This document shows positions 25,720 to 32,901 of a stretch of DNA of 47,253 bases, one piece after another. The stretch spans positions 19,309 to 66,561 of the forward strand of contig PMSU01000064.1 of assembly GCA_003168255.1 (NCBI GenBank). Reading direction: 5' to 3'. A program made the position numbers and the translations under genes. Position 1 is the first letter of the stretch, and each line of letters starts with the position of its first letter. The notes below the pieces were generated by a model that did not search any database, was not told where the DNA came from, and saw nothing but the letters and a program-made list of their open reading frames with translations. This DNA comes from Actinomycetota bacterium (GTDB lineage: Bacteria; Actinomycetota; Actinomycetes; Streptosporangiales; Streptosporangiaceae).

Positions 25720-25880
25720 TTAGGTCTTGTCGGTAATCGCGGCCGAGTCGAACGAGGTCACGTCCCTGAGCGCGCGCGCCGCGCTCTGCACGAGGGGAAG
25801 CGTGAGCAGTGCCGCGGCCCCTCGCCGAGGCGCAATCCGAGATCAATGAGCGGATTGCGCCCGGGGTGATCAAGAGTAGC
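25720..25880 (-). pseudogene. cobT: cobT C-terminal remnant
   Basis: Read on the minus strand, one frame gives NPLIDLGLRLGEG (about 25857-25821). A second frame then gives AAALLTLPLVQSA, DVTSFDSAA and ITDKT, ending in TAA at 25722-25720. Together these match the end of nicotinate-nucleotide:dimethylbenzimidazole phosphoribosyltransferase (DLGxRLGEGTGAA, then a helix, then FDSA). The frame break at about 25819-25824 fits the loss of roughly seven bases encoding the TG of GEGTGAA. Nothing of the rest of CobT is present before cobH at 25910, so about four fifths of the gene is missing. Confidence 0.7.
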
Positions 25881-25909
25881 TGTATGCGGCCGGCAGGCTC
25901 GCCGCGTAC

Positions 25910-26533
25910 TCATCCCGCCCCCGCTCCCGCCCCCGCGGCCTGATTTTCCCGACCGGCCCTGAGCAGCGCGTTGACGGCCGCGGCGGCCACCGCGCAGCCG
26001 CCCTTCTCTGAGATGTTGGTCAGCGACGGCAGGCCACTGGCTCGCAGCGCCTGCTTCGCCTGCGCCGCACCCACGAACCCGACCGGCATGGCGATCACCA
26101 GCGCAGGCTCGGTCTCCCGCTGGATGATCTCCTCGATGGCGGTGACGGCGCAGCCGACCACCCAGACGGCGCCCGGTCCCGCGTCGCTGAACGCGAGCCG
26201 GACCGCGGCGGCGGCCCGGGTGATCCCGGTGACCCGGGCCAGCCGCTCGGTAAGCGAATCTCCCATCCGGCAGATGGCCCGGCGTGGCGTGATCCCTGCT
26301 GCCACCATCGCGACATCTGCCACCACCGGCGCGCCGTCAGCGAGGGCAGCGGCGGCCGCGACCAGCGTCCCCTCGTCGCACACCAGGTCCGTCGCGTAGT
26401 CGAAGTCCGCGGTTGCGTGGACCACCCGTTCGGTGACCGCCCTGGTGAGCGGCGGCAGGTGGCTCAGGTCGATGCGGGAGCGCAGGATCCGGTACGACTC
26501 CGCCTCGACGGGAGGAACGTCAGCGGCTGCCAC
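25910..26533 (-). CDS. cobH: precorrin-8X methylmutase (CobH/CbiC)
   Basis: A 207-residue enzyme of corrin-ring synthesis that moves a methyl group from C-11 to C-12 of precorrin-8X to give hydrogenobyrinate. The catalytic histidine is His39 in RVVHATADFDYA, and other conserved blocks are VVADVAMVAAGI, AIVIGCAVTAIEEI-like VVGCAVTAIEE, MPVGFVGAAQAK and ISEKGGCAVAAAAVNAL. The length is the family norm (about 208). It starts with GTG at 26533. The downstream order cobH, cobT remnant, cysG reflects a partial cobalamin cluster. No cobalamin riboswitch is recognisable upstream. Confidence 0.94.
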   Translation of the reverse strand: MAAADVPPVEAESYRILRSRIDLSHLPPLTRAVTERVVHATADFDYATDLVCDEGTLVAAAAALADGAPVVADVAMVAAGITPRRAICRMGDSLTERLARVTGITRAAAAVRLAFSDAGPGAVWVVGCAVTAIEEIIQRETEPALVIAMPVGFVGAAQAKQALRASGLPSLTNISEKGGCAVAAAAVNALLRAGRENQAAGAGAGAG

Positions 26534-26941
26534 ATTCGCCCCCTGGATCCTTTCCGGGGCCTGTCGCCCGCAGTCCGGTCAACCCGGCGGCCGACACACC
26601 AGCATGACACATCCGCCCCAGGTCCCTCAGGAGGCTGGTTCGGGGCGGTCAAGGGCTTGGTCGTGGGCGGTCAAGGGTGGTCAAGTACTGGCCCGCCCGT
26701 CTTCATGAGAGCGTAGGCTCCGCCCCGGGCGCATGTTGCTGTTCCCTAGCCCTTTGATTCAGCAGTGCCGGGTACACTGACCGGGCGCATTCAGGGCCGC
26801 CCCCCGGCGGGCGCCATGCCTCACGGTCCTGTCTGGGCTGTTCAGCGGAGTCTGGCTGCGGATCCAGACAGGAGAAGCTGACAGGCACAGACGGGAACAA
26901 ACGGACCAGTTGGCAGAGTCACACGTGGAAATGGAGCACGC
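26534..26941. other. divergent intergenic region, cobH / epimerase
   Basis: About 410 bp without a supported gene. It holds the 13-bp direct repeat GGGCGGTCAAGGG (26643-26655 and 26665-26677, with a weaker third GGTGGTCAAG copy) and an extended -10-like GGGTACACT (26770-26778) that may serve the plus-strand epimerase. I looked for a B12-box riboswitch serving cobH and did not find one. Confidence 0.45.
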
Positions 26942-27862
26942 ATGCGGGCTGAACCGCGTTCGCGGGTGTTGGTAACCGGCGGGACGGGTTTCATCGGGCG
27001 ACGGCTGGTCCGGTCTCTGGTAGAGGCTGGCACCGAGGTCACGGTGCTAGACCAGCGACCGTTCCCCGACACCGGGGTTCCCTCGGTGATCGGCGACATT
27101 TGCGACGAGTCGGTCCTTACCCGGGCGGTCAAGCCGGGGACGGATGCGATCTTCCATCTGGCCGCCATCACATCGGTGGTCAAGTCGATCGACGACCCGG
27201 CCGGTACTTACCAGACCAATGTCGCGGCGACCGCCGGCCTGCTCGAACTCGCCCGCACGACGGGCGTCAAGGCATTCCTGCTCGCCTCGACCAACGCCGT
27301 GATCGGGAACGTCGGCGAAGCGGTCATCAGCGAGCGGTCGCCGATGCGCCCCATCAGCCCTTACGGCGCGACCAAGGCCGCCGGGGAGGTGCTGCTGAAC
27401 AGCTACACGGCGGTTTACGGCATGGCCGGATGCGCCATGCGGTTCTCCAACGTCTACGGCCCCGGGATGGAATCCAAGGACAGCTTCATTCCGCGGCTGA
27501 TGCGCGCGGCGCGGGACGGCAAGGGCGTGCAGGTGCGCGGGGACGGCAGCATGCTGCGCGACGTTGTGCACGTCGATGATGTCGTCGCGGGCATTCTCGC
27601 CGCCTGGCGAGCCGGTCACACCGGGCCGGTCATCCTCGGGTCCGGCCAGTCGGTCTCGGTGAACGACATGGTCGACGCGGCCAGGAGCGTTACCGGCGCA
27701 GCACTGCCCGTCGAGCATGTGCCCGTAGGGCCGGGCGAGATGCCGGCTGTGCTGCTGGACGTATCGGTGGCGCGAGGGCTTGGCTACTCGCCGGTGCACG
27801 ACCTGAAGTCAGGCCTTGCCACGGTCTGGCCGGAATTCTCGGGCGCACAGGAGGGTGAATAG
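26942..27862 (+). CDS. NAD-dependent sugar-nucleotide epimerase/dehydratase
   Basis: A 306-residue extended short-chain dehydrogenase. The NAD-binding motif GGTGFIG is at about 13-19, DICD contacts the adenine, HLAAITSV follows, and the catalytic YGATK (Tyr-xxx-Lys) lies in ISPYGATKAAGE. FSNVYGPGM and RDVVHVDDVV are typical of UDP-glucose/UDP-glucuronate 4-epimerase-like enzymes. The exact sugar cannot be read. ATG at 26942 follows GGAG by 6 bases. Its stop overlaps the glycosyltransferase start by one base (TAGTG), so the pair is an operon supplying and using an activated sugar. Confidence 0.9.
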   Translation: MRAEPRSRVLVTGGTGFIGRRLVRSLVEAGTEVTVLDQRPFPDTGVPSVIGDICDESVLTRAVKPGTDAIFHLAAITSVVKSIDDPAGTYQTNVAATAGLLELARTTGVKAFLLASTNAVIGNVGEAVISERSPMRPISPYGATKAAGEVLLNSYTAVYGMAGCAMRFSNVYGPGMESKDSFIPRLMRAARDGKGVQVRGDGSMLRDVVHVDDVVAGILAAWRAGHTGPVILGSGQSVSVNDMVDAARSVTGAALPVEHVPVGPGEMPAVLLDVSVARGLGYSPVHDLKSGLATVWPEFSGAQEGE

Positions 27863-28836
27863 TGAACGCCTATCGCGGCGGCAGTTCCCGCGGTGACGAC
27901 CTGGTGATCGACGATGCGGCTCTCGATGGTCTGGCCGGCCAGTACGGCGGCAGGGAAGCGAAGCTGCCGCCCGTCGCGATCGTGATTGCCGCCTACAACG
28001 AAGAGGGCGGCATAGGGCCTGTCATCTCCGCCCTGCCTACCACGGTCTGCGGGCTGGCCGTGGCGACGATCGTGGTCGCGGACGGCTGCATGGACGGCAC
28101 GGTCAAGGAGGCCCACGAGCACGGGGCGATCGTCTGCGATGTGCCAGTGAACCGGGGCCAGGGTGCGGCGCTCCGGCTCGGCTACCGGATCGCCCGCGAA
28201 GGCGGCGCGCAGTACATCGTGACCACCGACGCGGACGGGCAGTACAACCCGGCGGAGATCGAAAGCCTGCTTGCCCCGGTGGTGGCCGGCCAGGCCGACT
28301 TCGTGACCGGGTCCAGGAGGCTGGGCAGCGAGGAGACCAGGGACCCGGTGCGCCGCCTGGGCGTGCGCGTCTTCGCCGTCACCATCAGCGCGCTGACCGG
28401 CCAGCGGATCAGCGACACGACGTTCGGGCTGCGGGCGATGCGCGCGGAGGTGACCGGCGCGGTCCGGCTCGACCAGCAGCAGTACCAGGCGGCGGAACTT
28501 CTCATCGGGGTGATGTCCCGCGGGTTCCGGGTGGCCGAACTGCCCGCCACCATTCACAAGCGGAAGGTCGGCGAGAGCAAGAAGGGGCACAACGCGATCT
28601 ACGGCCTGCATTTCGCCGGCGTCATCGCCCGCACCTGGTGGCGCGAGCGGGTCATCAACGGCCGACGGCGCGAGCGTCAGCCCGCGCCAGGCGATCCGGG
28701 TGCGGTGACCGCGGCCGAGTTGCCGTCGGCCGGCGTGTCCTCGGGGGCGACTGGCGGTCCGGATGCGGCCGCAGTCGTGGCCGTACCGGCGCCGGCTCCG
28801 CCGGCTGACGAGTCCCGGTCGGCGAAGAGGACGTAG
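27862..28836 (+). CDS. family 2 glycosyltransferase (DPM1-like)
   Basis: A 324-residue GT-A fold enzyme: VAIVIAAYNEEGGI at about 38-51, VVADGCMDGT, NRGQGAALRLGYR and the metal-binding TTDADGQYNP, then TGSRRLG. This is the signature of polyprenyl-phosphate sugar transferases and related GT2 enzymes. There are no transmembrane helices after the catalytic part. The final 55 residues are low-complexity Pro/Ala/Gly and lie on the DNA that also encodes the tail of the convergent GtrA-like gene. GTG start, coupled to the epimerase. A partner for building a lipid-linked or surface sugar is likely, and the nearby GtrA protein fits as the flippase of its product. Confidence 0.9.
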   Translation: MNAYRGGSSRGDDLVIDDAALDGLAGQYGGREAKLPPVAIVIAAYNEEGGIGPVISALPTTVCGLAVATIVVADGCMDGTVKEAHEHGAIVCDVPVNRGQGAALRLGYRIAREGGAQYIVTTDADGQYNPAEIESLLAPVVAGQADFVTGSRRLGSEETRDPVRRLGVRVFAVTISALTGQRISDTTFGLRAMRAEVTGAVRLDQQQYQAAELLIGVMSRGFRVAELPATIHKRKVGESKKGHNAIYGLHFAGVIARTWWRERVINGRRRERQPAPGDPGAVTAAELPSAGVSSGATGGPDAAAVVAVPAPAPPADESRSAKRT

Positions 28837-29300
28837 TGGAAGACCACAAACCTGGCCAGGAACGTCAGTACGTTGGCGCCGAAGTAGGTGCCATTAACCA
28901 CGAGGTGCCAATCGAGCCCGCCGCGGTGCAGCGAACCCGCCCAGTGCACGCCGAGCTTGGTCGCCAGGGCGAGGACGACCCAGGCAGCCACCGAGACTAT
29001 CCAGAACGGCAGGGTCTCCTTGAGCACATGGGGCTTCCCCTTGCGCTCCCACGCCCAGCGGCTCAGCACGTAGCTGACCGCTGCGCCTACCACGGCGGCA
29101 AGCCCGCCGGAGATGCCCGCCGTCATGTGCGCGACGTCGAGGAAGATAACAAGCGCGACCTGGCTGGCGATGACCGCAGCCAGCGCCACGAGCACGAACC
29201 GGGCGAACCGCCTTCCCGTCTCTCCGCGAAGCTTGCGCTGGACAGGTGCGGGAAGCGACCGCCACAGGGCGGCCTTGATTCGGGGCGGTGTCAGTGCCAT
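28677..29300 (-). CDS. GtrA-like membrane protein
   Basis: A 207-residue protein with four predicted membrane helices (about 33-55, 60-80, 95-118 and 135-158; ARFVLVALAAVIASQVALV, FWIVSVAAWVVLALA). FLARFVVFHYVLF at the end of the fourth helix is the GtrA hallmark (Arg-x-x-x-F/Y). GtrA proteins move polyprenyl-linked sugars or otherwise support surface glycosylation. The C-terminal 45 residues are Gly/Ala/Thr/Pro-rich and overlap the end of the convergent glycosyltransferase gene by 160 bp. The reading direction is opposite to its apparent partner gene. Confidence 0.88.
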   Translation of the reverse strand: MALTPPRIKAALWRSLPAPVQRKLRGETGRRFARFVLVALAAVIASQVALVIFLDVAHMTAGISGGLAAVVGAAVSYVLSRWAWERKGKPHVLKETLPFWIVSVAAWVVLALATKLGVHWAGSLHRGGLDWHLVVNGTYFGANVLTFLARFVVFHYVLFADRDSSAGGAGAGTATTAAASGPPVAPEDTPADGNSAAVTAPGSPGAG

Positions 29301-29573
29301 CAGGGTCCTTGGGGTTGGGATGTGACGAGGTTCTACTCGGCAGCTAAGACCCGACAGCTAAGGAGCACGGGCACCGCCGAGCGCTGGGGTGCGGCATCCG
29401 GTATGTCGCGCCTTCAGCAGGTTACCTTGCCGGACGGAGGCTCGCAGCCGTTGCGGACCGCACACGCCGACCGCGGCTGGCGGAACGCACCATCGCGGGC
29501 CGGGCCGCCGGCCTGCGGCAGGTACGACTACGAGGCAACGGAAGCGACGCATGGACAAGGCAGGAGCTGACGA

Positions 29574-30740
29574 ATGAAGATTCTAGTGCTGGGCGGGGAT
29601 GGTTACCTCGGGTGGCCCACTGCGCTGCATCTCTCCGAGTGCGGCCACGACGTAGCAGTCGCCGACAACTTCGCCCGCAGGCAGTACGACTACGAACTCG
29701 GCGCCGAGAGCCTGGTCCCGATCGAGACCCTGCAGACCCGGGTAGCGACGTGGCGCGAGGTGACGGGTAAGAGCATCGGGCTCTACATCGGCGACCTCGT
29801 GGACGCTGAGTTCACCTACCGCATGCTGGCGGAGTACCAGCCGGACGCCATCGTGCATTTCGCCGAGCAGCGGGCCGCGCCGTACTCGATGATCGACAGG
29901 AAGCACGCGGTCTACACCCAGACCAACAACGTCATGGGCAATCTCAACCTGCTTTACGCGATCGCGGACACCAACCCGGACATCCACCTGGTCAAACTCG
30001 GCACGATGGGCGAGTACGGCACGCCCAACATCGACATCGAGGAAGGCTGGATCGAGATCGAGCACAAGGGCCGCAAGGACAGGGTCCTGTACCCCAAGCG
30101 CCCGGGCTCCTTCTACCACCTGTCCAAGGTGCATGACAGCCACAACATCGAGTTCGCCTGCCGGATCTGGGGCCTGCGCGCCACCGACCTCAACCAGGGT
30201 GTCGTCTACGGCCAGCAAACGCCGGAGACCGCGCGGGACGAGAGGCTGGCGACCCGGTTCGACTACGACGCCGTGTTCGGCACCGTGCTGAACCGGTTCG
30301 TCATCCAGTCAGTGCTCGGCCTGCCGCTGACGGTGTACGGCAAGGGCGGCCAGACCCGCGGCATGCTCGACATCAGGGACACGGTGCGCTGCATCGAGCT
30401 CGCCTGCGAGAACCCCGCAGAGCGTGGCGAGTTCCGCGTGTTCAACCAGATCACCGAGTGGATGTCGATCGAGGAGATCGCCCAGACGGTCGCCAAGTGC
30501 AGCCCGGACGCGGTCAAGATCGAGCACCTCGAAAACCCGCGAGTGGAGCTCGAGGAGCACTACTACAAGGTCACGCACACCGGGCTGCCCGAGCTCGGGT
30601 TGGTGCCGCACCTGCTGTCCGACACGCTCATCGAGTCGCTGTTCGGTATTACCAAGCAGTACGCGCACCGGGTACGTCTCGAGGCAATGCGGCCCACGGT
30701 CAACTGGCGGAAGACGTCAAGTGACGCCACCCATCAGTGA
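29574..30740 (+). CDS. sqdB: UDP-sulfoquinovose synthase
   Basis: A 388-residue enzyme that makes UDP-sulfoquinovose from UDP-glucose and sulfite. It closely resembles plant SQD1 through its whole length: VLGGDGYLGWPTALHLS, FAEQRAAPYSMIDR, LVKLGTMGEYGTPNIDIEEG, FYHLSKVHDSHNI, TDLNQGVVYG and VYGKGGQTRGMLDIRDTV. The known catalytic residues (Thr145, Tyr182, Lys186 in mature SQD1) correspond to Thr144, Tyr181 and Lys185. ATG at 29574 follows AGGAG by 8 bases. It sits next to an epimerase, a GT2 and a GtrA protein, pointing to a sulfoquinovose-containing lipid or glycan. No obvious SqdX/SQD2-type lipid transferase is in the window. A strong hairpin follows. Confidence 0.93.
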   Translation: MKILVLGGDGYLGWPTALHLSECGHDVAVADNFARRQYDYELGAESLVPIETLQTRVATWREVTGKSIGLYIGDLVDAEFTYRMLAEYQPDAIVHFAEQRAAPYSMIDRKHAVYTQTNNVMGNLNLLYAIADTNPDIHLVKLGTMGEYGTPNIDIEEGWIEIEHKGRKDRVLYPKRPGSFYHLSKVHDSHNIEFACRIWGLRATDLNQGVVYGQQTPETARDERLATRFDYDAVFGTVLNRFVIQSVLGLPLTVYGKGGQTRGMLDIRDTVRCIELACENPAERGEFRVFNQITEWMSIEEIAQTVAKCSPDAVKIEHLENPRVELEEHYYKVTHTGLPELGLVPHLLSDTLIESLFGITKQYAHRVRLEAMRPTVNWRKTSSDATHQ

Positions 30741-30762
30741 CCAGGTGAGCTGACGGCTGGAA

Positions 30763-30812
30763 GAAACGCGGTGCGTTGCGCCACTGATGTGGGGCGCAAC
30801 GCACCGCGTTTC
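30763..30812. terminator. perfect 20-bp-stem terminator hairpin
   Basis: The arms at 30763-30782 and 30793-30812 are exact reverse complements (GAAACGCGG... / ...CCGCGTTTC) around a 10-base loop. The element lies 22 bp after the sqdB stop and 34 bp before the convergent nuclease stop, so it serves as a bidirectional terminator. There is no U-tract, as is common in actinomycetes. Confidence 0.9.
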
Positions 30813-30846
30813 GTGTGTGCGGGGGTATGACCTCGGGGACTGCGGC

Positions 30847-32742
30847 TCAGGAGCCGTGCCGGAAAGTGAACTTGGCCAGCAGGGGGTCGTGGTCGCTGGT
30901 CTGGCCGGCGAAGTCGGCATTGATGTGGACCGGCCCGGCCCTGGTAACGAGCCTGTACATGGCCGGGCTGACCAGGAGGCCGGACAGGGTCTCGCTGTCG
31001 CCGTCGAAGACGTAGTCGTAACGCAGGGCCGCCGGCAGGTGCTCACTCGTGTCCACCAGCGCATTGCCTACTTCCAGGGTGTGAATGGCCGGTTCGAAAC
31101 CTTGGTCATTCATGTCACCAAGAGTGATCACCCATGCCTTCGGGTCGGCCTTCTCGATATCGACGACGAAGTGGTGGATGGCCTGGGTCTGCTCGACCCG
31201 CTGGATCTCCGACCAGAGCACTGGCTTCTGGTAGCGGCCGAAGTCGGCGTCGTCGGTGAGCTTGGCGTCGAGGTGGTTGTTGATCACGAAGAGGGTGTGG
31301 CCCTCCCAGGTGAACTGCGCCGCGAGCGGCTTGCGACTGGCGCTGGACGGCATGGTCCGGGTGGTACCGGGGGCGGTCAGCGTCTGGCCGGCGGCGTACG
31401 CCGGGTCGTTCGGGTTGATCCGGCCCGGGCTCTGCGCCAGCGCGGTGGAGGCGCCCGACCCGACGACCGAGTCGGCGACCGTGGAACCGCCGCCGGGAGC
31501 GGGGTCAAAGGTCAGTCCCACGTCGGTGCGGTACATGGTGACCTGCCGGATGTTGCCGCCCGGCTCGCCACCGTCCTGGTCGTTGACCGGGTCGATCTCG
31601 GTCCACGAGTAGGTGGGGCCGCCGGCGGCCACGATGGCGTTCACCAGGTCGGTCATGGTTATGTCGCACGCGACCACGCCATCGTCGGTTGACCCGTCGT
31701 TGTCCTGGATCTCCTGCACGGCCAGGATGTCGGGGGACCCGAGGTTGTGCACGATCTGAGTCCCCAGGCTGGCCCATTTCGAGCTCGGCGTGTCGGGCGA
31801 CAGGTTGTCCAGGTTGTAGGTGGCTACCGACAGCTGGTTGGCGTTGGCCGGGGACACTACCTGCGGAGTGAGCCCACGCGAGACACCGGTGACCGAGGAG
31901 GTGAGGTCGAGCTCGGGATTGCCTTCGTACTCGGTCATGATGCCCTCGACCGGCCCGGAGAAGTGGTCCCCGGTATCCACGGTCGGTGGCGTCACGCCGT
32001 ACGGGGCATAGACCTCGAGGCGGCGGGAGTTGACCGTCTTGGTGCTGGTGTCGGCGAGGCCGCCGGCCGGGGTCCGCAGGCCGGCGCCAGCGCCGTTGTC
32101 GGGCGCGACGGCGAAGGCGTAATCGTTGGTCGGCCCGATGGCCACCGGGTCTTGCACCTCGACGTAGGTGCTGTCGAGGCCCTGGTAGAAGTCGAGTGCC
32201 CGCTTGTTCGGCTCGAACGACGACACCGTGGTGACGTCGGTGCTGGTCTTAGCTCCGCTGAAGATGTCTTGCGCCGGGGGGAGAACGCCGTCCGAGCCGA
32301 TGATCACCGGGGCCGGCAGTGGATTGCCGGTGGAGACCACCGTTACGGTCGCGTCCTCGATCTCCGCGATCGGCAGGCTTGACGGGGTGTCCGACTCATC
32401 GGGGTAGTACTCGGTCACCGTCCCCGACACGGTCACGTCGTCGCCCGCCACCACGGTGGGCTTACTCCCCGTGTAGACCGTGATGGCCTGCTTGAACGGC
32501 TTCCCGCCCACCCAGGTCGGGTCCTGGAGGTAGAACTCCGAGGAGGTCACGTCCGTGACTATGCCGGGCACTCCCGACACTGTCTGGCCCGCATACGGCG
32601 ACGTGTGCCCGCCGCCGAGGACGGCGTGGATGGTCAGGGCACCGGTCCCGGTCGGCGAGGCAGCGGCAACGCCTGCGGACAGAAAGCCGCAGGCGCAGCA
32701 CGCGCCAGCGGCTATGGCGAGATTACGGAGATGTCGGCTCAT
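30847..32742 (-). CDS. secreted endonuclease/exonuclease/phosphatase-fold protein
   Basis: About 631 residues from ATG at 32742. There is a Sec signal peptide (MSRHLRNLAIAAG, then a hydrophobic core, cleavage near VAAASP). An N-terminal beta-rich region follows (about 35-300) with OB-fold-like stretches (TVSGVPGIVTDVTSSEFYLQD) as in bacterial extracellular nucleases. The EEP catalytic domain (about 310-630) contains SVATYNLDNL, the metal-binding Glu in VQEIQDNDG, His in INNHLDAK, Asp/Asn in LGDMNDQGF and the final DH pair in TSDHDPLLAKF. It should be an exported metal-dependent nuclease or phosphodiesterase, probably for nutrient recovery. Twenty-eight more codons are open upstream, but they would spoil the signal peptide. 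Confidence 0.88.
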   Translation of the reverse strand: MSRHLRNLAIAAGACCACGFLSAGVAAASPTGTGALTIHAVLGGGHTSPYAGQTVSGVPGIVTDVTSSEFYLQDPTWVGGKPFKQAITVYTGSKPTVVAGDDVTVSGTVTEYYPDESDTPSSLPIAEIEDATVTVVSTGNPLPAPVIIGSDGVLPPAQDIFSGAKTSTDVTTVSSFEPNKRALDFYQGLDSTYVEVQDPVAIGPTNDYAFAVAPDNGAGAGLRTPAGGLADTSTKTVNSRRLEVYAPYGVTPPTVDTGDHFSGPVEGIMTEYEGNPELDLTSSVTGVSRGLTPQVVSPANANQLSVATYNLDNLSPDTPSSKWASLGTQIVHNLGSPDILAVQEIQDNDGSTDDGVVACDITMTDLVNAIVAAGGPTYSWTEIDPVNDQDGGEPGGNIRQVTMYRTDVGLTFDPAPGGGSTVADSVVGSGASTALAQSPGRINPNDPAYAAGQTLTAPGTTRTMPSSASRKPLAAQFTWEGHTLFVINNHLDAKLTDDADFGRYQKPVLWSEIQRVEQTQAIHHFVVDIEKADPKAWVITLGDMNDQGFEPAIHTLEVGNALVDTSEHLPAALRYDYVFDGDSETLSGLLVSPAMYRLVTRAGPVHINADFAGQTSDHDPLLAKFTFRHGS

Positions 32743-32855
32743 GGGCACCCACAGTACCGAGTCGTGCACCCTCTGCCGTGACCACTGCCCGAACATCCGG
32801 TATCGAGACGCGGAACGTACGTCCAAGGACAGCGGTTGCCGTGTCGGATCAGCAG

Positions 32856-32887
32856 GCGGCCGGGGCCGGCGCGCTGGCCCCGGCCGC
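32856..32887. terminator. hairpin after the S53 peptidase gene
   Basis: GCGGCCGGGGCC (32856-32867) and GGCCCCGGCCGC (32876-32887) form a perfect 12-bp GC stem with an 8-base loop, starting 15 bp beyond the peptidase stop on the minus strand. It likely separates the peptidase transcript from the nuclease gene downstream. Confidence 0.7.
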
Positions 32888-32901
32888 TCACTGTTGCCGG
32901 A

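Noticed and set aside
25703..25873. 57-residue N-terminal extension of CysG
   Set aside because: The DNA encodes CobT C-terminal residues in other frames, and the family start aligns with ATG at 25702.
26534..26941. Cobalamin riboswitch upstream of cobH
   Set aside because: No B12-box consensus or matching paired elements could be found on the minus strand.
28836..29570. 244-codon plus-strand frame opposite the GtrA-like gene
   Set aside because: The minus strand encodes four clean membrane helices of the GtrA type; the plus frame has no recognisable domain or start signal.
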